Assembly (NCBI GenBank): GCA_017640685.1
Contig: JAEPQF010000001.1
Span: 17,015-74,101, forward strand
Length of the DNA: 57,087 nucleotides
From: Hyphomicrobiales bacterium
GTDB lineage: Bacteria; Pseudomonadota; Alphaproteobacteria; Rhizobiales; HXMU1428-3
Direction of reading: 5' to 3'
Shown: positions 17,742 through 27,700 of the stretch, one piece after another
Layout of the letters: each line of letters opens with the position of its first letter
Position numbering within the stretch: position 1 is the first letter of the stretch
The notes under the pieces: generated by a model
The model's database searches: none
What the model was told of the DNA's origin: nothing
What the model saw: only the letters and a program-made list of their open reading frames with translations
Translations under genes and position numbers: made by a program

Positions 17742-18707
17742 ATGGGTAATTCATATGTTGGAGCGAAACAAACCACGCTCAGTCAATCTGTAGTTATGAC
17801 TGGTGTCGGTGTTCATTCAGGAGCTCCGGTTTCTATCACTCTTCATCCGGCTGATGCCGATAGCGGAATTAACTTCTCTGTTTTAAAAGATGGCAAGGAA
17901 GTTGAAATTCAAGCGCATTGTGATTTTATTAAAAACCTTACACTTTGTACAATTTTAGGCTCAGACTGTGGCGCCATGGTGGCGACTGTTGAGCACCTTA
18001 TGTCTGCGCTTCGCGGACTTTCTATTGATAATGTTCTTGTTGAAATTGATAATGGCGAAGTTCCAATTATGGATGGTAGCGCCATGCCTTTTGTTCGCGC
18101 GATTGAGGAAGTTGGTTTAAAAGACCTTGATGCACCGCGTACATTTATCAAAGTTTTGAAACCAATTCGTGTTGAAGAAAATGGCTGTTGGGGTGAATTG
18201 CTTCCTTACAATGGCTTTAGACTTGATGTTGAAATTGATTTTGACACACCTGTTATTGGACGTCAGAGATTTTGCTCTGATATGAACCCAGGGGTGTTTC
18301 GTGAAGAACTAGCTCGTGCTCGGACATTTGGCTTTATGGAGCAAGTTGAGGGTTTGTGGGCTGCTGGTCGTGCTTTAGGCGCTTCCTTAGAGAACACTGT
18401 TGCTATTGATAAAGATAAAGTTTTGAACCGCGAAGGGCTTCGCTTTGATGATGAATTTGTTCGTCACAAGGCTCTTGATGCTGTTGGCGATTTGGCCTTA
18501 GCTGGTTCTCCTTTGCTTTGCTCTTATAAATCATATCGTGGTGGTCATGCTTTGAATGCTAAAGCAATTTCCACTCTTTTAGCTGATAAAGATGCTTGGA
18601 CGAAGGTTTCTGTACCTGCTGTGCCTGCCTCTGTTGTTGAACATCATGGTGATGGGCGGGGGGCTGCCGTCCTTTCTGCTGCTAATTTTGCTGCAGATCG
18701 GAGTTAA
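17742..18707 (+). CDS. lpxC: UDP-3-O-acyl-N-acetylglucosamine deacetylase (LpxC)
   Basis: Zinc deacetylase for the committed step of lipid A synthesis. The GVGVHSG motif near residue 24, the zinc ligand region TVEHLMSAL near 83, the DGSAMPFV segment near 110, and the HKALDAVGDLAL motif near 247 supply the metal ligands and catalytic residues. Length is 321 residues, normal for the family. Position after ftsZ is conserved across Proteobacteria, but here a long leader and a terminator separate the two genes. Confidence 0.97.
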   Translation: MGNSYVGAKQTTLSQSVVMTGVGVHSGAPVSITLHPADADSGINFSVLKDGKEVEIQAHCDFIKNLTLCTILGSDCGAMVATVEHLMSALRGLSIDNVLVEIDNGEVPIMDGSAMPFVRAIEEVGLKDLDAPRTFIKVLKPIRVEENGCWGELLPYNGFRLDVEIDFDTPVIGRQRFCSDMNPGVFREELARARTFGFMEQVEGLWAAGRALGASLENTVAIDKDKVLNREGLRFDDEFVRHKALDAVGDLALAGSPLLCSYKSYRGGHALNAKAISTLLADKDAWTKVSVPAVPASVVEHHGDGRGAAVLSAANFAADRS

Positions 18708-18760
18708 TCGAGTGTTTTCAAACACTTTTGATTAAATATATCATTGATTTTGTTCATCTT

Positions 18761-18794
18761 AAAAGACAAGTACAGAAATGTACTTGTCTTTTTT
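18761..18794 (+). terminator. Intrinsic terminator after lpxC
   Basis: AAGACAAGTAC/GTACTTGTCTT stem with a short loop, followed by TTTTTT. A smaller inverted repeat (GTGTTT/AAACAC) lies just before it at 18711-18727. Confidence 0.9.
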
Positions 18795-18798
18795 CTTG

Positions 18799-18867
18799 GC
18801 GCTTCAAGTTGCCATTTTATAATAGGCCTTGAGGTTTCCCACAAGAAACCGGCCCAAGCAACCGTGC
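18799..18867 (+). repeat. Nested hairpin repeats B, copy 3 inside an outer copy
   Basis: The inner copy at 18825-18854 has outer stem GGCC/GGCC, bulge TTGA, inner stem GGTTTC/GAAACC and loop CCACAA. It lies in the loop of a second copy whose arms are GCGC-TTCAA-GTTGC (18799-18812) and GCAAC-C-GTGC (18858-18867). This is the clearest nested case in the window. Confidence 0.7.
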
Positions 18868-18875
18868 TTTTTTTG

Positions 18876-18930
18876 GCGCTTTTGGTTGTTTTTTTATTGA
18901 GACTTCAGGTTTTCTGGCAGAAAACGGCGC
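18876..18930 (+). repeat. Degenerate nested hairpin repeat B
   Basis: A GACTTCA arm, stem GGTTTTC/GAAAAC and loop TGGCA lie between GCGCTTTTGGTTG and GGCGC arms. It has the same design as the neighbouring nested copy but is decayed, and the loop no longer matches CCAYNA. Confidence 0.5.
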
Positions 18931-19192
18931 AAGCATCAGCTGAACACCCCTACTGTGTTTGTGTTTTAGATATCTCTTGGGATTTAACTGTATTCACTTG
19001 ATTGTTAACCAGAAATTGACACAAGTCAGTGAACCAGGCGAAATATCTATTTTCTCACTAGGGAAAATGTGTAAATTAGACACGCTATTAAGTAATTCTT
19101 TAAAAAAAATTCTAGAACTGTCCAAATGCGCTAAAAAGTCATATAATTGGGCATAGAATCTCCACATTCCTGGCTTCTTTTGTGAAGCTGTT
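18931..19192. other. Spacer before the small ORFs upstream of bamD
   Basis: No recognised gene. ORF-track frames at 18744-19001 and 18959-19156 cross the terminator or repeat arms and show no protein signature or good ribosome binding site. A promoter for bamD could lie here. Confidence 0.4.
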
Positions 19193-19297
19193 ATGAAGGA
19201 AATTTCTAATTTATGCTTGAGATACTCACTTATGAGATGCTCATTTGTGAGATGTTCACTTTTAAGGTGCTCACTTTTTAGGTGCTCAATTAGCTGA
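19193..19297 (+). CDS. Candidate 34-residue peptide with five RCS pentapeptide repeats
   Basis: ATG at 19193 opens a 34-residue frame (MKEISNLC, then repeats LRYSL, MRCSF, VRCSL, LRCSL, FRCSI, S). The DNA is a 15-base tandem repeat, five copies at 19219-19293. In this frame the Arg codons vary synonymously (AGA/AGG), as do most Cys codons (TGC/TGT), and all five Ser codons are TCA. A weak GAAG lies upstream. An overlapping frame from ATG 19213 (22 residues, stop 19279-19281) has a better AAGGAAA ribosome binding site, so either frame, or neither, may be translated. Confidence 0.35.
   Translation: MKEISNLCLRYSLMRCSFVRCSLLRCSLFRCSIS
19219..19293 (+). repeat. 15-bp tandem repeat, five copies
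   Basis: Five contiguous 15-base units resembling GAGATGCTCACTTTT (19219, 19234, 19249, 19264, 19279). The unit length is a multiple of three, so reading frame is kept through the array. Confidence 0.85.
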
Positions 19298-19309
19298 CAG
19301 GATTTTTTT

Positions 19310-19393
19310 ATGAGGCTTTTGGCTATAAGTCTGGTATTAATCGGTTTATTAGTCCTTTGCCTATTTATTTTTGGTTTTTCTCTTTTCCTTTAG
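19310..19393 (+). CDS. Candidate 27-residue single-span membrane peptide upstream of bamD
   Basis: ATG at 19310 preceded by AGGA at spacing 7 opens a 27-residue frame: a charged start (MRLL) followed by an almost wholly hydrophobic stretch ending GFSLFL, enough for one membrane span. Its TAG stop merges with the GGGGGA ribosome binding site of bamD, whose ATG is nine bases on, suggesting coupled translation. It is too short for the ORF track. The function is not recognised; it may be a leader peptide or a small membrane protein. Confidence 0.45.
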   Translation: MRLLAISLVLIGLLVLCLFIFGFSLFL

Positions 19394-19402
19394 GGGGATT
19401 TT

Positions 19403-20311
19403 ATGTTGACGCTTAAGCGATTTGCTTTTGTTTTTGTCATTTTATTTACAGCTTCATTAGGTGGTTGTTCTTCTTCGCCTTTGTCAGATGTTGGGTCTTC
19501 TGTTAGCTCTTTAGGGGGCTGGTTTGGCGGCGATAAGAAAGAATTTCTTGACGCTGAGAAGGTTGAGCCTGCTGCAAAGCTATATAGTGAGGCTGATCAA
19601 CTTCTTACTTCAGGTAGTTATGAGAATGCCGCGAAGAAGTTTGAAGATGTTGACCGTCTTCATCCTTATTCTCCATTAGCGCGCCGCTCGATTGTTATGG
19701 CGGCTTATTCAAACTATAAGGGTGGCAAGTACCCTGAAGCGATTGCTGGTGGTAAACGTTATGTGGCGTTGCATCCAGGGACGAAAGAATCAGCTTTAGC
19801 ACAGCATGTGATTTCAATGTCTTATTTTGATCAAATCGCTGATCCGAAGCGAGATCAAAAACGGACAAAAGATGCGCTTAAATCTTTAGAAACATTGGTG
19901 CGTCGGTATCCGAATAGTCGCTATGCATCTGAGGCGAAGAACCGGATCCGTGTGGCACGAGATGTTTTGGCGGCAGCTGATATGAATGTTGGTCGTTATT
20001 ATTTGAACCGTAAGAACTATTTGGCTGCGATTAACCGGTTTAAGTCTGTGATTAAGAATTATCAAACAACGCAGCACGTTGAAGAAGCTTTGGCGCGGAT
20101 TGCTGAGGCCTATATGGCGCTTGGTATTGCATCTGAAGCACAGACCGCTGGTGCGATCTTAGGTCATAACTTTCCGAATTCGCCGTGGTATAAAGACACT
20201 TATGCCTTGTTAAAATCTGGTGGGTTGGCGCCGCGCAATAATTCAGGGTCTTGGCTCTCTAAAACTTGGAGAAATACAGTCAACGCAGCTAAGAAGCTGA
20301 ACCCAATTTAA
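19403..20311 (+). CDS. bamD: Outer membrane assembly lipoprotein BamD
   Basis: Lipoprotein of the BAM complex that folds and inserts outer-membrane beta-barrels. The signal peptide ends in the lipobox LGGCSS with the lipidated Cys near residue 22. A run of TPR-type helices covers residues ~55-280 (YSEADQLLTSGSYENAAKKF as the first unit). Its 302 residues are usual for alphaproteobacteria, which have a longer C-terminus than E. coli. GGGGGA provides the ribosome binding site. Related genomes usually have recN after it; here ligA follows directly. Confidence 0.95.
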   Translation: MLTLKRFAFVFVILFTASLGGCSSSPLSDVGSSVSSLGGWFGGDKKEFLDAEKVEPAAKLYSEADQLLTSGSYENAAKKFEDVDRLHPYSPLARRSIVMAAYSNYKGGKYPEAIAGGKRYVALHPGTKESALAQHVISMSYFDQIADPKRDQKRTKDALKSLETLVRRYPNSRYASEAKNRIRVARDVLAAADMNVGRYYLNRKNYLAAINRFKSVIKNYQTTQHVEEALARIAEAYMALGIASEAQTAGAILGHNFPNSPWYKDTYALLKSGGLAPRNNSGSWLSKTWRNTVNAAKKLNPI

Positions 20312-20338
20312 ATTTAATATTTAATTTTAAGTTTTTAT

Positions 20339-20377
20339 ATGCCTCGCAGGTTTGATTATCGCCTGCGGGGCATTTTT
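20339..20377 (+). terminator. Intrinsic terminator after bamD
   Basis: ATGCCTCGCAGG pairs with CCTGCGGGGCAT around an 11-base loop and is followed by TTTTT. Confidence 0.85.
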
Positions 20378-20492
20378 ATTGGTAGATCTGCTTTTAAAAA
20401 GCTCTGTATATCTTTTGGTTAGTGAGCTTTGTTGCGATGCTTTCATTTTCTCTTTTTTGGAAAAATGCTATTCATTCAAAAATAATAATTAA

Positions 20493-22615
<2,123 letters not shown>

Positions 22616-22616
<1 letters not shown>

Positions 22617-22640
22617 TTTTTTAGTTCGTAAACTAAAAAC
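22616..22640. terminator. Small palindrome after ligA
   Basis: GTTTTTTAGTT/AACTAAAAAC with a CGTA loop lies directly after the ligA stop. It could terminate both ligA and the convergent aminopeptidase gene, but the stem is short and AT-rich. Confidence 0.4.
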
Positions 22641-22651
22641 TTACTTGTACG

Positions 22652-22789
22652 CTCCGGGATTGATCCGGGCCCCACCTATTTAAAAGATGATAGTAAAAAA
22701 CAATTCATAGATCCCGAAAATTTTCTCACATCACACCCTGATAAAACCATGAGCCAAGCCATTGGATCCCGAGTCAAGCCCGGGATGAC
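22652..22789. repeat. Inverted pair of GC-rich palindromes (CCGGG-TTGA-CCGGG type)
   Basis: CTCCGGGATTGATCCGGG at 22652-22669 and, in inverse orientation, a GGATCCCGAGTCAAGCCCGGG unit ending near 22789 are two copies of one palindrome, CCGGGNTTGANYCGGG. They flank about 95 bases of AT-rich sequence between two convergent genes. Palindromes of this look recur in many alphaproteobacterial genomes. Confidence 0.65.
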
Positions 22790-22834
22790 ATTTCATTTGT
22801 TTCTTTGATTAGGTGTTTTTGTTTTTAATGGAAG

Positions 22835-24694
22835 CTAAGCTTTCTCAGATGTCTTTTTCGGTTCTGGTTTAATTGGATTGGTCGCCGCTTTTAACCACGT
22901 TTTTACTGGCCCTTTCAGCTCGGGGCTGAGGGTTTTGTATACGGTGCGATGGTAGTTGTTTAGCCATTTGAGCTCACGTTTGTTTAAGTATTTGCAATCG
23001 ATCAAGTGACGATCAAATGGGGCAAGCGTTAAAGTTTCGAAATGCATCATCGGGTGTTCGCCGCCGGTAATCTCTTCTGGCTCGGTTACCAAAATTAGAT
23101 TTTCTAATCTGATGCCGTAAGCGCCTTCTCTATAATACCCAGGTTCGTTGGAGATGATCATACCAGGCTCGAGGGGAACAGTGGCACGCCTTGAAATACC
23201 TTGTGGTCCTTCATGAACGGAGAGAAAACTACCTACCCCGTGGCCGGTGCCATGAGCAAAATCGAGCCCGGCTTGCCACAAAGGCGCTCGCACCAGTGGG
23301 TCCAGATCAACACCTCTGGTGCCTTTGGGAAAATAAGCTGTTGCTAAGTTAATATGAGCTTTGAGGACCAATGTGTAATGACGGCGCATGGGACCTGTTG
23401 GTTTGGTTGTTGGTGCATCAATGGCAACAGTGCGGGTGATGTCTGTAGTGCCGTCTTGATATTGCGCGCCAGAGTCGACTAAGTACATATCGCCCATATG
23501 AAGGTGCCGGTTGGATTGCTCACTTACACGATAATGAACTATAGCGCCGTTGGGCCCGCTACCTGAGATGGTTTCAAAGCTGATGTCTTTTAGTGCGCCT
23601 GTTTCCTTGCGGAAATTTTCAAGAGCCTTGGCGCTATTGATTTCATCAAGTGAGTTATTAGCAGCATTGTCTGATAGCCAATGAAGGAACTTGGTAACCG
23701 CCACACCATCGCGGATATGGGCTTGGCGAGACCCTTCAATTTCAGCTTTGTTTTTTTTCGCTTTCGGGAGGGCGCATGGATCATCACCTCTGATGATTTC
23801 AGCTCTTGCTGAGCGCAGGGTTTGGTAAATGGCGCTGTTAGTCCTTGTTGGGTCAATCAACACTTTTTTGAATTTAGATCCTAAGAATTTAAGACGATCA
23901 TCAAATGTTTGCGGATTTAACAACCGAGCATTGGCAGTGATTTGCTCAGCTGCTCTTGTGCCGAGACGATCTGATTTTAAAAAGAGCTCTGGCTTTGCCT
24001 GGCGGTGAATGATGGCATTGGCTAACATAATGGGTGTGTGTCTGATGTCACTACCGCGAATGTTAAAAAGCCAGCAGATTGATTCAGGAGCAGTGACGAC
24101 AAAGGCATCGCACTCTTTGTCTTTTAATTGTGATTGAATAAGTTCTATTTTTTCACTTGTTTCCTGACCAGCATATTTTTTCGGATGAGATACTACTGGA
24201 TTTTCTGGAATAGCTGGCTGATCTTCCCAGATTTCATCAACTGGATTATTGGTGACTGAGATGAGTTTTGCACCGGCCTTTTCTATAACTTCTAAAAAAG
24301 TCTCATAGGCTTTGACACTATGTAGGGTTGGGTCGATGGCGATTTTTTGTCCGCGCTTTATTTGCTTACCAAGCCATTGAGACGGGAGTTGCTCTGTTAT
24401 TGGAACTGGTGTGATGACTTTTAAATCTACTTCATTTTGAACTTGAAGTGTGTATCTTCCATCAATGAAAATGGCTGCTTTGTTACTTAAAATAATGGCT
24501 TGGCCTGCCGAGCCTGAAAAACCGGTGAGCCACAGCAAGCGCTCATCATGTGGGGCGACATATTCGTTTAAATGTTTATCACTGCGAGGGAGAATGAGGC
24601 CGTCAATCTTTTGTTTTTTTAAAAGGTCACGTAAATTTTTGATGCGTTCGGCGCAATGTTCTGGTCCGCCGCGATTTTCATAAGATTGGAACAT
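22835..24694 (-). CDS. pepP: Aminopeptidase P family protein (M24 metallopeptidase)
   Basis: Cytosolic Xaa-Pro aminopeptidase of the long, three-domain type: two creatinase-like N-terminal domains followed by an M24 pita-bread domain and a short C-terminal extension. Dinuclear metal ligands are visible as VDSGAQYQDGTTDITRT (two Asp), GTGHGVG (His), SNEPGYYREGAYGIRLEN (Glu), and a last Glu in the LENL region. Its 619 residues match the ~600-residue eukaryotic-like forms common in alphaproteobacteria. The ribosome binding site is weak (AAAGAAAG). It is convergent with ligA. Confidence 0.93.
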   Translation of the reverse strand: MFQSYENRGGPEHCAERIKNLRDLLKKQKIDGLILPRSDKHLNEYVAPHDERLLWLTGFSGSAGQAIILSNKAAIFIDGRYTLQVQNEVDLKVITPVPITEQLPSQWLGKQIKRGQKIAIDPTLHSVKAYETFLEVIEKAGAKLISVTNNPVDEIWEDQPAIPENPVVSHPKKYAGQETSEKIELIQSQLKDKECDAFVVTAPESICWLFNIRGSDIRHTPIMLANAIIHRQAKPELFLKSDRLGTRAAEQITANARLLNPQTFDDRLKFLGSKFKKVLIDPTRTNSAIYQTLRSARAEIIRGDDPCALPKAKKNKAEIEGSRQAHIRDGVAVTKFLHWLSDNAANNSLDEINSAKALENFRKETGALKDISFETISGSGPNGAIVHYRVSEQSNRHLHMGDMYLVDSGAQYQDGTTDITRTVAIDAPTTKPTGPMRRHYTLVLKAHINLATAYFPKGTRGVDLDPLVRAPLWQAGLDFAHGTGHGVGSFLSVHEGPQGISRRATVPLEPGMIISNEPGYYREGAYGIRLENLILVTEPEEITGGEHPMMHFETLTLAPFDRHLIDCKYLNKRELKWLNNYHRTVYKTLSPELKGPVKTWLKAATNPIKPEPKKTSEKA

Positions 24695-24708
24695 ATTAAA
24701 CTTTCTTT

Positions 24709-24743
24709 AGATGCTCCTTCGGTTGCCCATAAGCAACCGTCGC
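24709..24743 (+). repeat. Hairpin repeat B, copy 4
   Basis: Inner stem GGTTGC/GCAACC with loop CCATAA, preceded by a TCCTTC bulge-like segment and weak outer arms (GATGC ... GTCGC). Confidence 0.6.
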
Positions 24744-24828
24744 TGTTACCTACAGACTTTAGAGCAAATTAAATTGATGTTTTATTTTTACATCTAGGGC
24801 CAACATCACTTCTGCGCTGGCGCTTCGC

Positions 24829-24899
24829 CATGTCCCTCAGCCTGGATCCGGTTGCTGGTGGACAACTGAAGGACAAAAAAGGCAAGGCTCCTTCTTCGT
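24829..24899 (+). repeat. Module C, copy 1, containing an inverted repeat B
   Basis: Starts with a small GGCG/CGCC hairpin and CATGTCCCTCAGCC, and ends with GGCTCCTTCTTCGT. Its centre (24847-24873) is a reverse-strand copy of hairpin B: on the minus strand it reads TCC, TTCA, GTTG, a TCCACCA loop, CAAC, GGA. It shares its ends with module C copies near 26010 and 55972. Confidence 0.65.
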
Positions 24900-25021
24900 A
24901 TGATTAGGCCTAAATAAGATACCGTTTTTTCTAGTGTCGTTTAATTGGAGTTAGTTTATCTATTTTCTAGTCTACTGATAGTTGTTTTTTTATAAACACC
25001 ATAAATAAAAGATAAAACATC

Positions 25022-25927
25022 TTATCCATTTTTGTGGAACAAGCTTGTTGTCCATTCGTCGATTAAATCTGTTTTGAGATGAGTGAGGCCTTCGGCTTCA
25101 TAGGCCTTTATGACATCGGCCGACTGAACATCTAAAATACCTGATAAAAGAAGCGTGCCATTTGGGGCGACGGCTTCTGCGACCTTTGGGGCCATGGCGA
25201 TGAGTGGTTTGGCGAGGATGTTGGCAATCAGTAGATCAAATGGCGCACAAGCCTGGATCTTTTGATCATTTAAACCATCACTGCAAATATGAGTGATTGA
25301 TGCTTGATCTGATTTCTCAGGCCTATTGAGCTCATCATTAGTTTTGGCGACCTCTACTGAGATTGGATCAATATCACAAGCGATGATGTTGGCTTGCTTG
25401 AAAACTTTAGAGGAGGCGATGGCTAATATGCCAGAGCCCGCACCAAGATCGAGAATGTTTTTGGGGTTGAGAGTTTCGCTAAGTTCACTGATAGCCTTAA
25501 GGCACCCTTCTGTTGTGCCGTGATGAGCGGTACCGAAGGCTTGCGCGGCATCGATGAGAATTGGATAAGGCTCGTTTTTGGCCTTGTCACTATCATGACT
25601 GCCGTGAATGAGAAAGCGTCCTGCACGCACAGGTTTTAAACCTTTTTGAACGTGAGAAACCCAGTCGATATTTTCGACTTTAGAAATTTCTAACTCATAG
25701 TTCTCTGGTGAAAAACCCAAAATATTTGATATTTGCTCCACAATATTTGCTTTATCTGGCTCGCTTTCATAGTGAGCTGATGTTGTCCATCTATCTTCGT
25801 TTTTGTTTTCTTCAAAGTGGCTAACGGCTGTGGGTTCTGGATATATATTTTCCAACAAGTCAGCTATGCCGTCATTGATTGATTTTTCAGCACGGATGGT
25901 GAGTTGATAAAGTTGTGTCTCAGTCAT
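25022..25927 (-). CDS. prmA: Ribosomal protein L11 methyltransferase (PrmA)
   Basis: SAM-dependent methyltransferase that trimethylates ribosomal protein L11. The C-terminal Rossmann domain contains the SAM-binding motif DLGAGSGILAIAS near residue 160, the ACDIDP acidic loop and the NILAKPLIAMAP segment of motif IV; the N-terminal part is the substrate-recognition domain. I place the start at the ATG at 25927 (MTETQLYQL) rather than the GTG at 25951, which lies within repeat module A; GAGAAAAGAG precedes it. The length is 301 residues. Confidence 0.93.
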   Translation of the reverse strand: MTETQLYQLTIRAEKSINDGIADLLENIYPEPTAVSHFEENKNEDRWTTSAHYESEPDKANIVEQISNILGFSPENYELEISKVENIDWVSHVQKGLKPVRAGRFLIHGSHDSDKAKNEPYPILIDAAQAFGTAHHGTTEGCLKAISELSETLNPKNILDLGAGSGILAIASSKVFKQANIIACDIDPISVEVAKTNDELNRPEKSDQASITHICSDGLNDQKIQACAPFDLLIANILAKPLIAMAPKVAEAVAPNGTLLLSGILDVQSADVIKAYEAEGLTHLKTDLIDEWTTSLFHKNG

Positions 25928-25944
25928 TTTGGCTTTTCTCTTTT

Positions 25945-26083
25945 CTCTCACGGGCTATTCTGCCGTTGAAGCGGCAGGCCCTCCGAGGTGCGGCGCAACG
26001 CGCCGGACGCCCTTGGCGTCATGTCCCCCAGCCTTATGCCAGTTGCCATTAGTAACTGGCATAAGGCTGGGCTCCTTCTTCGT
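25945..26083 (+). repeat. Composite palindromic repeat, modules A and C
   Basis: Module A (25945-25988): CTCTCACGGGCTATTC, stem TGCCG/CGGCA, then GGCCCTCCGAG. Next comes a CGGCG/CGCCG hairpin, then a GACGCC/GGCGTC hairpin, then module C: ATGTCCCCC, a perfect 15-base stem (AGCCTTATGCCAGTT) with a loop containing CCATTA, and GCTCCTTCTTCGT. It fills the spacer between prmA and the DUF3754 gene. The same A-to-C order recurs at 55867-56023. Confidence 0.75.
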
Positions 26084-26117
26084 AAAGAGGGGACTGACTC
26101 TTTTTTATGCTTTCATT

Positions 26118-27575
26118 TTACAGTGCAGCAGTTTTTAAAGCACCGCGCCATAATCTGTGGAGTTGTGATGAGGCTCGGCTGGGTGGTAACACTTTATAGC
26201 TGCCATCATCGGTTTTTTCAACCAAGCCATCTCTTAGCAAACGACTAAAGCCATCTTCAAGATCGAAATTAATATCAACTCCGAATTCTTTTTGTAAAAA
26301 CAGCTCAATATCAGCTTTTGCTGTGCTTAGGTTTGTGCCTTTGTCTTTGTTGCGGACAAGGTAATTATAAAGAAGTAATTCTTCTTTGATGTCTTCTTCT
26401 TCAGCTCTGTCAACAAGCAGTGTGAGAACGCCGCGATTGTTGGCGAGATTATGGAAATAAAGATTTTGCGCGAGTGTCATCATATATTCGTTGCGTTGAT
26501 GGAAGACCTTAGTGACTTGGCGCACAAGAAGACCAATGATGCCGGCTAGAGATGTGAGTAATACAAGCGGGTTTAAAGCGGCTGCCGTGATACCAAGGAT
26601 TAGTTTCGGAATTGCTGTTGCTAAGCCTGCGATGGTGCCACCACCTGCTGTGAGGCCGATTTTTAATTTGTCGAGCAGTTTGAACTCGACCTTTGTGTTT
26701 GGGAACATCATCTCTAGGTCGTCTTGAGGGATGTTTTTAAAAAGCTTTAAATAGATGAAATCACTGGTCACGCCATCAGGTAGCATTTTGCGATTTTTCT
26801 TCACTAGCTTTTCAGCTTTTTTATGGGTGAGTTCGTCTCGTAACATGATCTGATTGATCATTTCTTCTTCAGGTTTTAATTTCAGCGCGACAAAGAGGCG
26901 TTGGAAAATCGGGGTCTCTACGCCTTTCTTTCTAAGGTAAAGCCATTTCCAATCTCGATATTCAACGATTTTACTACCGGCACCTCTGAAATAAATCACA
27001 ACATCATCAAAGGCATCTAAATCTACATGGAGACGCAGGCCATATGGACTGTCTGAGGTGAGAAGAAGGTCTAAATCTTTTTGAGTGACTTTTTCATAAT
27101 TGGCGGATTCTAGGAGATCACCTAAATGTTCCATTAGGTTATGGCGCATTTTTAGAAGTTGGACGGGAGTGAACTCCATGGCTCTTACCGTGTCTCTATC
27201 TGGACTAAAGGTTAGGTAAGATTGTTTTAACGCAGTGAGGCGAGAGCGGTAAGATTGGTGGCGCCAGGCATCTAGATAATCCATGAAGGTTGAGGCATGT
27301 TCATACTCGCCTTCTGCCCAGCTTTCTGGTCTTTTCAAATAATCTAAGATGGCTTGACGTGAGACAGGAATAAAGCGCTCTTTTTCTGGGCCATCAATGG
27401 CGGTTAGGCCTTCTTTGACGATTTTTTTTGGGTATTTGCGCTCTGTGCGTTCTTTATTGCGTGCATCAGCACTAGAGGGGCGAAAGAGGTTATAAAAGCG
27501 TTTAAAGCCTTTGATCTTTTGTTCAGATTGGGCTGTAGGCTGGTTTTCGCCTAACGCTATTTCCCCGTTACTCAT
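26118..27575 (-). CDS. DUF3754 (TMEM143-like) membrane protein
   Basis: 485-residue protein whose central region (YFRGAGSKIVEYRDWKWLYLRKKG near residues 195-215) matches my recollection of the DUF3754 family, which includes mitochondrial TMEM143. Two adjacent hydrophobic segments around residues 300-350 (IAGLATAIPKLILGITAAAL and the PLVLLTSLAGIIGLL part) form a probable membrane hairpin. The N-terminus is basic and the C-terminal ~80 residues resemble a winged-helix-like module. GGAGTAAGG is the ribosome binding site. The biochemical function is unknown. Confidence 0.75.
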   Translation of the reverse strand: MSNGEIALGENQPTAQSEQKIKGFKRFYNLFRPSSADARNKERTERKYPKKIVKEGLTAIDGPEKERFIPVSRQAILDYLKRPESWAEGEYEHASTFMDYLDAWRHQSYRSRLTALKQSYLTFSPDRDTVRAMEFTPVQLLKMRHNLMEHLGDLLESANYEKVTQKDLDLLLTSDSPYGLRLHVDLDAFDDVVIYFRGAGSKIVEYRDWKWLYLRKKGVETPIFQRLFVALKLKPEEEMINQIMLRDELTHKKAEKLVKKNRKMLPDGVTSDFIYLKLFKNIPQDDLEMMFPNTKVEFKLLDKLKIGLTAGGGTIAGLATAIPKLILGITAAALNPLVLLTSLAGIIGLLVRQVTKVFHQRNEYMMTLAQNLYFHNLANNRGVLTLLVDRAEEEDIKEELLLYNYLVRNKDKGTNLSTAKADIELFLQKEFGVDINFDLEDGFSRLLRDGLVEKTDDGSYKVLPPSRASSQLHRLWRGALKTAAL

Positions 27576-27609
27576 AACCTTACTCCGCTTAACTCTATTT
27601 GCCTTTGTT

Positions 27610-27670
27610 GCGCTTCAGTTGTTTTTTTAAAGGCCCTTCAGGTTTCCCACCAGAAACTGGCCTTAACGCG
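27610..27670 (+). repeat. Hairpin repeat B, copy 5, nested in a degraded outer copy
   Basis: Inner copy 27632-27662: outer stem GGCC/GGCC, bulge CTTCA, inner stem GGTTTC/GAAACT and loop CCACCA. It sits between GCGC-TTCA-GTTG (27610-27621) and TTAACGCG, the arms of an older copy. Confidence 0.65.
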
Positions 27671-27700
27671 ACTACGCTTTATTACGTAATTAAAAAAAAG

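Larger units (their letters stand above)
24695..25021. other. Repeat-rich spacer between aminopeptidase P and prmA
   Basis: Holds hairpin repeat B copy 4, an inverted B copy, and one C module (each listed separately). The rest is AT-rich with no ORF. The promoter of the aminopeptidase gene must lie here. Confidence 0.5.

Noticed and set aside
18744-19001. 85-residue ORF after lpxC
   Set aside because: It crosses the lpxC terminator and two hairpin repeats; its sequence is just the repeat arms translated, with no protein signature.
18959-19156. 65-residue ORF upstream of bamD
   Set aside because: No ribosome binding site, no signal or domain, and it overlaps the repeat-rich spacer. Low enough support to leave out.
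24695-26117. Repeat cluster as an insertion sequence remnant
   Set aside because: No transposase fragment, terminal inverted repeat pair or target duplication could be seen; the content is only palindromic modules.
25929-26248. Two plus-strand ORFs opposite prmA and the DUF3754 gene
   Set aside because: They are translations of the A-C composite repeat and of the antisense end of the DUF3754 gene.
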